A stretch of 61,509 nt of DNA from an uncultured Christensenellaceae bacterium. GTDB taxonomy: Bacteria > Bacillota > Clostridia > Christensenellales > Pumilibacteraceae. A program made the translations under genes and the position numbers. Within the stretch, counting starts at the first letter, position 1; every line of letters begins with the position of its first letter. The stretch covers positions 1-61,509 of the forward strand of contig CAJUNM010000010.1 in NCBI GenBank assembly GCA_910587805.1, given 5' to 3'. A model generated the notes under the pieces. It ran no database searches, was not told the DNA's origin, and saw only the letters and a program-made list of their open reading frames with translations. Of the stretch, positions 37,325 through 45,414 are shown in pieces.

Positions 37325-37411
37325 TACGACAAAACGGTGTGATATGCTTGACAAGTGACAATGTGGTGTGTTATTCTTAAATGGTGACAAAATGGTGTAA
37401 CATGCGTTACT
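37325..37411. promoter_or_regulatory. three tandem 29-bp operator-like units upstream of XRE copy A
   Basis: Contiguous units begin at 37325, 37354 and 37383; each carries TGACAAnnTGGTGT-like sequence (GGTGT at 37336, 37365 and 37394, exactly 29 bases apart). The core approaches the palindrome ACAnCATGnTGT. Two further units lie upstream of copy B, so the XRE proteins are the likely ligands (inference). Confidence 0.75.
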
Positions 37412-37420
37412 TTATAAACA

Positions 37421-37693
37421 TTATTTGTTTCGACTGTTGTTATCGAATTTTGCGTAATCTTTTTTAGGTATATCGTTAAAGCCCAATAATTCATTTGGGT
37501 CTTCGTCCAAAAAGTAACAAACCAAAAGAACGTCGTCGAGACTCGGCTCTCGGTTTCCGTTGACCCAACGGCTGATACATTGTTGAGTGGTGCATAATTT
37601 GTCGGCAAGATATTGTTGCGACCAACCTTTTACGGATAAGAGATAGCCGAGTTTCTCTCCGAATTTGTTTAGCTTTACAGATAACTGTTGCAT
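37421..37693 (-). CDS. XRE-family HTH regulator, copy B
   Basis: A 90-residue paralogue of copy A: helix-turn-helix WSQQYLADKLCTTQQCISRW, then the same VNGNREPSLDDVLLVC and DEDPNELLGFNDIP tail. The ATG at 37693 is chosen because GAGGT lies 6-10 bases upstream and because it aligns with copy A; another ATG four codons earlier is less well placed. It is divergent from the small gene at 37790, and two operator-like units lie between them. The DNA identity to copy A in the recognition and tail regions implies recent duplication. Confidence 0.88.
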   Translation of the reverse strand: MQQLSVKLNKFGEKLGYLLSVKGWSQQYLADKLCTTQQCISRWVNGNREPSLDDVLLVCYFLDEDPNELLGFNDIPKKDYAKFDNNSRNK

Positions 37694-37713
37694 AACATAC
37701 CTCATAACGATTG

Positions 37714-37771
37714 TATGACGATTTGGTGTATAATGCTTATTCTATGACAACATGGTGTGATGCATTCGTCA
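37714..37771. promoter_or_regulatory. two tandem 29-bp operator-like units between XRE copy B and the divergent gene
   Basis: Units at 37714-37742 (TATGACGATTTGGTGTATAA...) and 37743-37771 (TATGACAACATGGTGTGATG...) have the same 29-base period as the array upstream of copy A. The first unit contains a TATAAT (37729-37734), so occupation would block a promoter on the plus strand. Confidence 0.75.
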
Positions 37772-37789
37772 ATATCAAAGGAGCAAACC

Positions 37790-38041
37790 ATGGAAAAAGA
37801 AACGTTGAAAAAACTCCGTTTACCGAACGTGCAAACCGCAAGGGTTGATATAGGGTGGTTTATAGTAGACGCGTATTTGGACGGATTGGCGGCGAATGCG
37901 GCGGAACTGTTCGGCGACGAGGAATATAAGAAGCTGTTCGACGCATTGCGAAGTTACGCCGATCGCATGCTTTACGGCGGCGACGAGAATAATATAATCG
38001 ATATTCATGTTACGGTTTATAGAGAAAATATCGATAAATAA
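37790..38041 (+). CDS. small protein of unknown function divergent from the XRE regulator
   Basis: I do not recognise this 83-residue soluble protein. It is acidic and helical in the middle (DAYLDGLAANAAELFGDEEY) with a short strand at the C-terminus. The ATG at 37790 has AAAGGAG 6 bases upstream. Because it is transcribed away from XRE copy B across a shared operator array, it is the most likely regulated target or partner (for example an anti-repressor or toxin/antitoxin-like protein), but nothing in the sequence decides this. Confidence 0.7.
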   Translation: MEKETLKKLRLPNVQTARVDIGWFIVDAYLDGLAANAAELFGDEEYKKLFDALRSYADRMLYGGDENNIIDIHVTVYRENIDK

Positions 38042-38068
38042 AAAATCACATACAGTGGGTATGTGATT
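38041..38068 (-). terminator. hairpin with a T-tract on the minus strand
   Basis: AATCACATAC (38044-38053) and GTATGTGATT (38059-38068) form a perfect 10-bp stem. The T-run exists only on the minus strand, so it would stop leftward transcription coming from the flavin reductase side before it enters the XRE locus. Confidence 0.6.
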
Positions 38069-38139
38069 CGGGATAATGCCGTTTCCGAAAGATTCGGGTA
38101 ACGGTTTTATTTGCGTGAGATATTTTTATAGAAAAAGCC

Positions 38140-38363
38140 GCTTGCGCGGCGTTAAAGTGGAGATTCTTCGCCGATGGCTCAGAATGACAAAATAATATGC
38201 CGAACGAATGCTAATATCTTTTGTCACCCTGAGCAATAGCGAAAGGTCTCAACCTAAGAAAACAGCCCTCTCCTTTGGAGAGATCCGAGGAACGAGGGCG
38301 GTAGAGGTTTGGCGGCTGTCGCCGCATTAAAGTCGAGATCCTTCGGAACGTCAAAATTTCAAC
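38140..38363. repeat. cluster of dispersed repeats, copy 5
   Basis: The cluster starts with AGCCGCTTGCGCGGCGTTAA, then AAGTGGAGATTCTTCGCCGATGGCTCAGAATGACAAA (arms described separately in findings). An inverted degraded unit (TTTGTCACCCTGAGC...AAGGTCTCAACC) and a CTCTCCTTTGGAGAG-type hairpin with a GCGGCTGTCGCCGC palindrome follow. About 320 bases here contain no gene. Confidence 0.75.
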
Positions 38364-38843
38364 TCACTTCAGTTTATAGCAGTCGGCGATAAAAAGCGAG
38401 TGCGGACGTTTCGATGCGAAAAGCCCGTCGATCTTGCTTTCTATATTTTCGGGGTCGATTACGGCTATCACCTTAAATTCCGCGATAAGTCCGCATTCGC
38501 CGAGCACGTACGAGTCGATCGAGCGCGCGCGTTTAGGGTGAAGCCCGAGCGTCTCGAACTTGTTGCACTTAAAGCCGGATATGGTGTCGCAAAGCGAAAT
38601 TTCCGTGCGCATGTCGCGCGCCGGAACGTTGAGCGCAAAGCTTTCGGTTTGCGAGATTATTCGGTACGAATATTTGGTACTGCGCACGGGCAGCGTAAAA
38701 ATCTGTTTGCCCCACATCTTGCCGAACGTGCCCCAATGCGCAACCATGATATTCGGCGTGTCCAATCCGCAAGTGACGAAAACACCCGTCGACTGCAATG
38801 TTTTTAATATTGTCGTATAATCTTTTTCGAGTAGCTCGCTCAT
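38364..38843 (-). CDS. flavin reductase family protein (flavoredoxin-like)
   Basis: A 159-residue FMN-binding split-barrel protein. Family signs are 'VFVTCGLDTPNIMVAHWGTF' at the N-terminal strand, the 'LPVRSTKYSYRIISQTESFA' segment with the flavin-binding loop and SGFKCNKFETLGL in the middle. Such proteins bind FMN and pass electrons or reduce flavins; the partner is unknown. AGGAG lies upstream on the minus strand and a good promoter follows. It is divergent from dnaX. Confidence 0.85.
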   Translation of the reverse strand: MSELLEKDYTTILKTLQSTGVFVTCGLDTPNIMVAHWGTFGKMWGKQIFTLPVRSTKYSYRIISQTESFALNVPARDMRTEISLCDTISGFKCNKFETLGLHPKRARSIDSYVLGECGLIAEFKVIAVIDPENIESKIDGLFASKRPHSLFIADCYKLK

Positions 38844-38872
38844 CTTTGCTCCTATCCCGTCGGTTTTGTATC

Positions 38873-38901
38873 ATTATATCACAACGATTCGATGATTACA
38901 A
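38873..38901 (-). promoter_or_regulatory. promoter of the flavin reductase gene
   Basis: On the minus strand TTGTAA (38901-38896), a 17-base spacer and TATAAT (38878-38873). The leader of about 25 bases contains GGGATAGGAGC. Confidence 0.7.
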
Positions 38902-38934
38902 TACTTTGCTTCAAATTTAACGAAAAAAATCGTC

Positions 38935-38963
38935 TTGACAACGGCGGAAAATTATCGTATAAT
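38935..38963 (+). promoter_or_regulatory. consensus promoter of dnaX, giving a leaderless message
   Basis: Perfect TTGACA (38935-38940), 17-base spacer, perfect TATAAT (38958-38963). The expected start base is 38970, which is the A of the dnaX ATG; no Shine-Dalgarno sequence lies in between. Confidence 0.8.
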
Positions 38964-38969
38964 ATATTC

Positions 38970-40766
38970 ATGGCAACACTGTACAGAAAATACCGTTCTC
39001 GGCGTTTCGAGGACGTGATAGGACAAGACCCGATAGTCAGGACGCTCGAAAATCAAATCAAGCTCGGCAGAGTCGGGCATGCGTACTTATTCACGGGCAG
39101 CCGCGGCATAGGCAAAACGTCGTGCGCGCGCATATTCGCGCGGGCGGTCAACTGCTTGCACCCCGTAAACGGCAGTCCGTGCGGTGAGTGCGAGGCGTGT
39201 AAAGCTTTGTCGTCGCCCGAAAACGTCGACATAATCGAGCTGGACGCGGCGTCCAACAACGGCGTCGACGACGCGCGCGACATACGCGAAAAAGTCAAGT
39301 ATATGCCCGTCGTCGGAAAATACAAAGTGTATATAATCGACGAGGCGCACATGCTTACGGGCGGCGCTTTCAACGCGTTGCTCAAAACGCTCGAAGAACC
39401 GCCCGCGCACGTGATATTCATACTCGCAACCACCGAACCGCAAAAGCTGCCGCAAACGATACTGTCGCGGTGCATAAGATTCGATTTCAAACTCGTTTCC
39501 GTAGACGAGCTTGCAAAGCACGTTGCGCGCGTTTACGATGCGGAAGGGATAAAATACACGCCAGAGGCGGCGCGCGAGATAGCGCGATTGGGCGAGGGTA
39601 GCGTGCGCGACGCGCTGTCGATCGCCGATACGATCGCATCGGCGGCGGAGCTTATAACGCCCGAAGTGGTCTTGCAACTCACGGGTTCGGGCGATGCCGA
39701 CGGCATATCCGAGCTGTTCGATTGCGCCGCAACGGGCGACGTTGCGGGCGCGCTCGTTGCGATAGACGGGTTTGCCAAAGCCGGCAAGTCCATGTTCGCG
39801 GTGTGCAGACAGGTCACCGACTATTCGCGCAACGTGCTCGTGCTTAAATCGGTCGGCGCGCAAAAGTCGGTCGAGCACGGGCTTATAAACGCTGACAAGG
39901 CTACTCTCGGGCGCATTACCGCATCGGCGGGCAAAGCCGATCTCGATAGGATATCGCGCATACTCGAGCATTTCGGCGCGGCAGAGAGCGGACTCAAGTA
40001 CTCAGTCAATCCGCGTGTGTTTTTGGAAACCGCGCTCGTCAAGCTCGTTTGCGGCGTCGACGAACAGGACCTTGCAAAACGAATAACTGCGCTCGAGCGA
40101 AAACTCGCAAACAACCCGCTTCCCGCGGGGCAAAAAAAAAATATAACGACGGCGGTTGAACCGCCCGCACACACAGCGGTGCATGCGCCGCAAAAAGCGG
40201 AAAAAACGGTACAAAACGCGCCGAGCGCGAGCGACGCTTACGAACCCGAGCCTCCGCCTCCGCCCGATTATATGACGGAGTCTGCGCCGAGCGCTGCGAA
40301 AAATCCGCCAAAGGCATCGCAATACGCCGCGGCGGAACGGCAACCCCCCAAATCGATCGTTAAAGCTCCCGACGTAAAAGAATTTGCCGAAAGCGTTAAA
40401 TCAGCCGACGAGGGCGAGTTTATGCACTTTTCGGCGACTAAAGTATCGGGTATGGAACTTATAGGCGCGATAGCAAAGTTTCTGCGCAAGAAAGGCACTG
40501 CGGGCGCGGCGCGCGCGAGAGAGTTGTTGTCGCGCGGCGTGGCGGTCAAGGAGCGCGACGATTATATTTCGTTCGTTGTGCCCGACGAGATTTATTTGTC
40601 CGTGAGCGACAAGCCCGTTATAGACGAGCTGAACGCTGCGCTCGACGGCATAGGTATCGAAAAACGCGCGGCTGTCGATAAGACCGCCGAGGATTTGCTT
40701 CAAGACGATATTGCGCGCGCGCGCGAACTGTTCGGCCGCGACGGCGTGACGTACGCGAGGAGATAA
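38970..40766 (+). CDS. dnaX: DNA polymerase III subunit gamma/tau
   Basis: DnaX is the clamp-loader ATPase that opens the beta clamp and, in its long tau form, ties polymerase cores to the helicase. The 598-residue product starts MATLYRKYRSRRFEDVIGQD. It has Walker A GSRGIGKT (43-50), the zinc cluster Cys62/71/74/77, the DEAHMLTGGAFNALLKTLEE Walker B/helix and SRCIRFDFK with the arginine finger region. A Pro/Ala-rich hinge follows (about 395-470), then a tau-type C-terminal domain. The ATG at 38970 is the family start; sequence upstream is promoter. An A10 run at 40132-40141 lies at the end of domain III (see separate entry). Confidence 0.96.
   Translation: MATLYRKYRSRRFEDVIGQDPIVRTLENQIKLGRVGHAYLFTGSRGIGKTSCARIFARAVNCLHPVNGSPCGECEACKALSSPENVDIIELDAASNNGVDDARDIREKVKYMPVVGKYKVYIIDEAHMLTGGAFNALLKTLEEPPAHVIFILATTEPQKLPQTILSRCIRFDFKLVSVDELAKHVARVYDAEGIKYTPEAAREIARLGEGSVRDALSIADTIASAAELITPEVVLQLTGSGDADGISELFDCAATGDVAGALVAIDGFAKAGKSMFAVCRQVTDYSRNVLVLKSVGAQKSVEHGLINADKATLGRITASAGKADLDRISRILEHFGAAESGLKYSVNPRVFLETALVKLVCGVDEQDLAKRITALERKLANNPLPAGQKKNITTAVEPPAHTAVHAPQKAEKTVQNAPSASDAYEPEPPPPPDYMTESAPSAAKNPPKASQYAAAERQPPKSIVKAPDVKEFAESVKSADEGEFMHFSATKVSGMELIGAIAKFLRKKGTAGAARARELLSRGVAVKERDDYISFVVPDEIYLSVSDKPVIDELNAALDGIGIEKRAAVDKTAEDLLQDDIARARELFGRDGVTYARR
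40132..40141 (+). other. A10 slippery run in dnaX, likely producing gamma
   Basis: Ten A in a row follow codon 387. Reading one base less or more after the run meets a stop almost at once: TAA at 40144-40146 in one alternative frame, TGA at 40157-40159 in the other. Either slip would give a truncated protein of about 390-396 residues containing domains I-III, that is, a gamma form, as in the transcriptional slippage known for Thermus dnaX. Confidence 0.6.
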
Positions 40767-40773
40767 TGTCATT

Positions 40774-42627
40774 ATGATATACGGTATGGTGAAGGCGTGC
40801 GCGATCACGCCCGTGATCAAGGCGGGCGATCCCGCATACAATGCCAACGAAATAATTTCGCATATTAAAAAAGCGCGCAAAGCCGGCGTGGAAATAGCCG
40901 TGTTCCCCGAGCTGTGCGTAAGCGGATATACCGCCGCGGACTTGTTCTATACCGCCGACCTTATCGACGGTACGGTCGAGGCGCTCAAAAAGATAGCCAA
41001 AGCCACCCCGTCCGATATGCTCGTTTTCGTGGGCGCTCCGATAGCGCACGAAGGCAGGCTTTATAATTGCGGCGTCGCGATGTCGGACGGCGTTATACTC
41101 GGAGCCGTGCCGAAAACCGAACTGCCCGACTACGGCGAGTTTTACGAAAAACGGTATTTTACGCCCAAGCCCGATCGCATAGTCAATATAGAAGCTCTCG
41201 ATAACACGCTTATGGGCGATATTCTGTTCGTGTGCGGAAACGATCCTCGGCTCGTCGTGGCGTGCGAGATATGCGAGGATATGTGGTCGGATCTGCCGCC
41301 GTCCGTCGAGGCTGCGCGGCAGGGCGCGACGGTCGTTGTCAATCTTTCCGCGTCCGACGAGGTAGTTGGCAAAGCCGAATATCGGCGGATGCTCGTCTCG
41401 AGCAATTCGGGCAGAAACAAATGCGCGTACGTGTATGCGGACGCCGGCGCGGGCGAGTCGTCCACGGACGTCGTATTTTCGGGACATAATATCATCGCGG
41501 AGAACGGGAGCATAATCGCCGAGAGCGCGCCGTTCGGCGGCGGACTTGCCGTAACGGATATAGACGTCGAACGCATCGATTGCGAGCGGCGCAGAACGGG
41601 CTTGCGCAAGCCTTTGCGCGCGCCGTATGTTCGCGTCGGATTCGCGCTCGGCGGGAGCGAAAAGCCGTTCAAGCTCATGCGCAAAATAGATAAATTCCCG
41701 TTCGTGCCCGACGAACCGCAAAAGGCGGACCGCGCGGAATTGATATTGTCCATGCAGGTGCGCGGACTTAAAACTCGGTTCGACGCATCGCGCGCAAAAA
41801 CGGCTGTGATAGGCGTTTCGGGCGGGCTGGATTCGGCGCTCGCGCTGCTCGTTTGCAACCGTGCGTTGGGTGCTGATAAGATATGCGCCGTGACGATGCC
41901 GGCGTTCGGAACGAGCGACGGCACGCTCGAAAACGCTACGCGGCTTTGCACCGCGCTCGGCGTCAAGCTCGAAACGATAGATATAAAAAACACGGTGATT
42001 TCGCATCTTAAAGACATAAAGCACGACAAAAAAGACGTGACGTTCGAGAACGCGCAAGCGCGGACGAGAACGATGACGTTGTTCGATATAGCGAATAAAA
42101 CGGGCGGGCTTGTAGTGGGTACGGGCGATCTCAGCGAGCTTGCGCTCGGCTGGGCTACGTACAACGGCGATCATATGTCGTCTTACGGAGTCAATGCGGG
42201 CGTGCCCAAAACGCTCGTCAAGTACCTCGTCGCGTACGAGGCGGAGCGGCTCGGCAAAAATTCCAAAGCCGCGCAAATGGCGCTCGAGGCAATATTAAAC
42301 ACCGATATTTCGCCCGAACTTCTTCCGCCCGAGGGCGGCAAGATCGCGCAAAAAACCGAGGAGATATTGGGCAAGTACGATCTTTTGGATTTTGTTATTT
42401 ACTACTACGTTCGATACGGGTTCTCACGCGATAAGATAGAGTTTTTGCTGCGCGCGGCATGGGGCGGCGCAGGTGAGGAACAAATACAAAAGGCGCTCGA
42501 CACGTTTTATAAACGGTTCTTTGCGGCGCAGTTCAAACGCTCGTGCCTGCCCGACGGCGTCAAGATAGGTTCGGTATCGTTCTCGCCGCGCTCGGATTTT
42601 CGCTTGCCGAGCGATGTGAACGCGTAA
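40774..42627 (+). CDS. nadE: glutamine-dependent NAD+ synthetase
   Basis: Last step of NAD synthesis: amidation of nicotinic acid adenine dinucleotide with ammonia from glutamine. The 617-residue product is the two-domain form. The N-terminal nitrilase-type glutaminase has the Glu/Lys/Cys triad in IAVFPELCVSGY, VPKTELPDYGEFYEKRYF and VACEICEDMW. The C-terminal synthetase has the PP-loop GVSGGLDSALAL, GTGDLSELALGWATYNGDH and 'YYYVRYGFSRDKIEFLL'. GAGGAG lies 11 bases before the ATG, within the end of dnaX, so the two genes form an operon. A terminator follows. Confidence 0.95.
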   Translation: MIYGMVKACAITPVIKAGDPAYNANEIISHIKKARKAGVEIAVFPELCVSGYTAADLFYTADLIDGTVEALKKIAKATPSDMLVFVGAPIAHEGRLYNCGVAMSDGVILGAVPKTELPDYGEFYEKRYFTPKPDRIVNIEALDNTLMGDILFVCGNDPRLVVACEICEDMWSDLPPSVEAARQGATVVVNLSASDEVVGKAEYRRMLVSSNSGRNKCAYVYADAGAGESSTDVVFSGHNIIAENGSIIAESAPFGGGLAVTDIDVERIDCERRRTGLRKPLRAPYVRVGFALGGSEKPFKLMRKIDKFPFVPDEPQKADRAELILSMQVRGLKTRFDASRAKTAVIGVSGGLDSALALLVCNRALGADKICAVTMPAFGTSDGTLENATRLCTALGVKLETIDIKNTVISHLKDIKHDKKDVTFENAQARTRTMTLFDIANKTGGLVVGTGDLSELALGWATYNGDHMSSYGVNAGVPKTLVKYLVAYEAERLGKNSKAAQMALEAILNTDISPELLPPEGGKIAQKTEEILGKYDLLDFVIYYYVRYGFSRDKIEFLLRAAWGGAGEEQIQKALDTFYKRFFAAQFKRSCLPDGVKIGSVSFSPRSDFRLPSDVNA

Positions 42628-42650
42628 ATGATCGGCTCTTATAAATTCGG

Positions 42651-42682
42651 AGCGGGCGGCGGTAATGTCGCTCGCTTTTTTG
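42651..42682 (+). terminator. terminator of the dnaX-nadE operon
   Basis: AGCGGGCGGC (42651-42660) pairs with GTCGCTCGCT (42667-42676) with two G-U pairs around GGTAAT, followed by five to six T. Between here and 42876 no gene or clear element was seen except a TTGACA at 42718 with a poorly spaced TATAAG. Confidence 0.8.
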
Positions 42683-42876
42683 TGCGATAAAAAACGAAAA
42701 ACGATCGGGCGCAGCTATTGACAGTTTTTCGGGTGCGTTATAAGAAAATAGAGTAAGTAGAGGTCGCTTATGTTCGTGTGCGCGAATATACGTGACTGAT
42801 CGTGCGGTTCGCTTATTTTATGCGGTCGGCATAATGTCGGCGGTGATTTTTTAATCAAATTTTAATGCTACATACC

Positions 42877-42905
42877 TTGTTTACTAATAATATGAATGAT
42901 ATAAT
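42877..42905 (+). promoter_or_regulatory. promoter of the TIR/SPFH genes
   Basis: TTGTTT (42877-42882), 17-base spacer, perfect TATAAT (42900-42905). The 65-base leader has a GGAGGAG not followed by a start codon and a small hairpin (GACGGT 42932-42937 with ACCGTC 42945-42950) before the AGAGAAG site of the TIR gene. Confidence 0.7.
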
Positions 42906-42976
42906 GATAGTGTATTATCGGAGGAGTAACGGACGGTCGAATAAACCGTCGGACATCGAGTGAAAAGAGAAGCATC

Positions 42977-45394
42977 ATGGAACAAGTAAGGTGTACAAAT
43001 TGCGGCAGTACCGCCATAGTCCCCGACGGGTCGGGGGAGTTTTGCAGATGCGACGCGTGCGGCAGCACGTTCAATGTTTCGCACGCTGCGGCGTTTTCCA
43101 AATTGCAGCTCGATCACACGCAGGACATTCGCGCGTGGCGCGAGTATCTTGCCAAGCAGTTGCACATGCAGCAGGAAAGCACGAAGTCGCGCGACTACGG
43201 CGGAGTGAAACTGTTTGCGCAAAAGATACTGTCGGTTCTTCCCGACGATTTTTGCGCGCAGTACTATGTGGCGCTCGCCGACAGATACGGCGATAACGAC
43301 ACGGCGTTCGTCAACTTTCTTAACACAGTGAGTTTCGACGGCGTTACGCCCGACGAGCGCAAAGAGGTAGTAGACTCGCTTGTTGCGACCGTAGAACCGA
43401 AGTATTTGGATGCGGTCAAGCGTTTCATATCGCGCATTTATCCGCAAACGTGTCAAAATTACGATGCCGCGCTCGACGCGGGCATAAAAAAATTCATACA
43501 AAAAATGCGCAGCGCGGCGGTGCGCGAGCGCGACGTATTTATTTGCCATCGCACGAGCGCGCCCGATCAGGATATAGCCGACGCGATTTGCTCGCGGCTC
43601 GAGGATCGCGGCTTGCGCTGTTGGATCGCACCGCGAAATATTCTCGCCGGCTCGCAGAATTACGAGCGCGACATAATGAAAGGCGTGGAAAACTGCAAAG
43701 TGTTCTTGCTCGTTTCGAGCTTTAAGTCCATATATTCCGAGGACTGCGAAATGGAGCTTAAAGCGGCGGTATTGTCCGACAAGGCGCTTTACAGCTATAA
43801 AATCGACGATACGCCCTACGACGGCGTGTTCGAGAAAGCGCTCGAATCGGTGCAATGGCTCGACGCGTCGGACGATCCGTTCGCGCATTTGGAACAGCTC
43901 GTTATCGATATAAAAGGCATGCTCGCCCGCGACGAGCGCGAAAAAGCGGAACTCGAGGAGCGGCGCATAGCCGCGCGCGAAAAGGAGCGTATCGAAGCCG
44001 AGCAAATGCGCAAGCGCGAGCAGGAGCGCATAGCGCGTTTGGAAAATCTCGTTACGGGCGGCGTGGCGGCAACCGTCGCGCCCGCGTCCACGATCAAATC
44101 TCGGCTCAAGCGCGCCGAGCTCGAGTTGAGTTCGGGAAGTTTCGCGCGCGCCGAAAAAGTCATCGACGAGGCGCTTGACGCAGACCCCGAAAACGGGCTT
44201 GCGTGGTGGCTCATGATGCTGTGCGATTACAGAGTCAAGTCGGATGCGGATCTGATCGCGCTCGATATAGATTTTACCGTAAACCGCTACTACGCAAATG
44301 CGGAACGTTTCGCCGATCCAGCGGTCAAGTGCCGTGTGGAAAAGGCTGTGGACGAATTTACGTCTAAGGTGATAAAAAACGTGAGCGGCACGCTCGACCT
44401 TGCCGAACGCAAGTTCGTCACCGACGACTTCGACGGGCTTAAAGATATGCTCGCGCAGTGCGGCAAAGCGTTCGACAACGAGAACGGTCTGATATTCAAA
44501 AAATATCCCGACATCGCGAGCAAATACTATTGGCTCAAGCTTTGGAGCAAATACGGTCAAAGCCCGCTCGTGTGCGTCGAGGACATAACGCGCGAATCGG
44601 AGTGGGAGCTTGCTATAAAATACGCTTCGCCCGTACAGGCGCAGGAATACGGCAAGGCGCGCGAAACGGTGTCGCAGAACGCGCAGTTGTTCTTGCGCGA
44701 GCGTTCCAAAAACTACGCCAACGACAACAAGCTTATAGACTATCTCGCGGACAATAAGGACATTCTTCCGCCCGCGGTGTACAATAAATATTCGTCGCTC
44801 ATGTACTTCCGTAAAATGCTCAAGCAATTGAACATGACGGAAGAGCAGCTTTCTTGTTCCACGGCGGACATCTCCACCAACGAGTATTTCATGCTCGCCC
44901 AATCGGTAGCGTCCGACGAGCAGAAAGCCGAATACGACGCTTTGCTCGAAAAGCTCGACGCAAACCGTGCGAGCAAGCAGCGCGCGCAAGACGTTGCCAG
45001 ACAGAACGCCATTGATGCGGCTAAGCGCGAACAAACGGTCGAGAGACGCGGCTCTGTAGCGCGCACGACAATAGTTTCGGTCAGTGCGGCATTATCGTTC
45101 GGATTGTTCTTTTTGGCGTCGATATTGATGCTGAGTGACGTCGAGAGCGCGGGGGCATATTATACTGCGTCGCTTGTGTTTCGCATTGTGTGCGATTCGG
45201 TGTCTATGCGCGTCAAAAACGAGAAGTTGAGCATACTCAATATTTTCGGATTGATCGCTACGGGCTTTACTGCGTTCGCAATAATAATTTGTTTTATATC
45301 GGGCGAAGGTTCGTTTGTGAATATCGGTTTGATAGTCGCGTCGTTCATAGTCGGCAGTATGGCGATAAGCAGACATAAACCCAAAAAGAAATAA
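42977..45394 (+). CDS. zinc-ribbon/TIR domain protein with C-terminal membrane segments
   Basis: An 805-residue protein. Residues 6-29 form a zinc ribbon (CTNCG...CRCDACG). A helical region follows, then a TIR domain at about 184-315: RDVFICHRTSAPDQDIADAI, RCWIAPRNILAGSQNYERDI and SIYSEDCEMEL, where Glu260 sits at the place of the catalytic Glu of NAD-cleaving TIRs. Residues ~318-365 are a highly charged coiled coil, ~380-520 look TPR-like (AEKVIDEALDADPENGLAWW), and three to four membrane helices end the chain (about 690-800). So the TIR is tethered to the membrane and faces the cytoplasm. It is probably a signalling or NADase effector; it shares a transcript with the SPFH gene 20 bases downstream and lies in the same cluster as the ESCRT-like genes. 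Confidence 0.85.
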   Translation: MEQVRCTNCGSTAIVPDGSGEFCRCDACGSTFNVSHAAAFSKLQLDHTQDIRAWREYLAKQLHMQQESTKSRDYGGVKLFAQKILSVLPDDFCAQYYVALADRYGDNDTAFVNFLNTVSFDGVTPDERKEVVDSLVATVEPKYLDAVKRFISRIYPQTCQNYDAALDAGIKKFIQKMRSAAVRERDVFICHRTSAPDQDIADAICSRLEDRGLRCWIAPRNILAGSQNYERDIMKGVENCKVFLLVSSFKSIYSEDCEMELKAAVLSDKALYSYKIDDTPYDGVFEKALESVQWLDASDDPFAHLEQLVIDIKGMLARDEREKAELEERRIAAREKERIEAEQMRKREQERIARLENLVTGGVAATVAPASTIKSRLKRAELELSSGSFARAEKVIDEALDADPENGLAWWLMMLCDYRVKSDADLIALDIDFTVNRYYANAERFADPAVKCRVEKAVDEFTSKVIKNVSGTLDLAERKFVTDDFDGLKDMLAQCGKAFDNENGLIFKKYPDIASKYYWLKLWSKYGQSPLVCVEDITRESEWELAIKYASPVQAQEYGKARETVSQNAQLFLRERSKNYANDNKLIDYLADNKDILPPAVYNKYSSLMYFRKMLKQLNMTEEQLSCSTADISTNEYFMLAQSVASDEQKAEYDALLEKLDANRASKQRAQDVARQNAIDAAKREQTVERRGSVARTTIVSVSAALSFGLFFLASILMLSDVESAGAYYTASLVFRIVCDSVSMRVKNEKLSILNIFGLIATGFTAFAIIICFISGEGSFVNIGLIVASFIVGSMAISRHKPKKK

Positions 45395-45414
45395 CAGATT
45401 TTCGGAGGACAATT

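Noticed and set aside
37325..37771. CRISPR-like array
   Set aside because: The 29-bp units are contiguous, with no spacers between them, and diverge in sequence; the position upstream of XRE genes fits operators better.
42718..42744. Additional promoter TTGACA/TATAAG upstream of the TIR gene
   Set aside because: The spacer is only 15 bases and a better-spaced promoter lies closer at 42877-42905.
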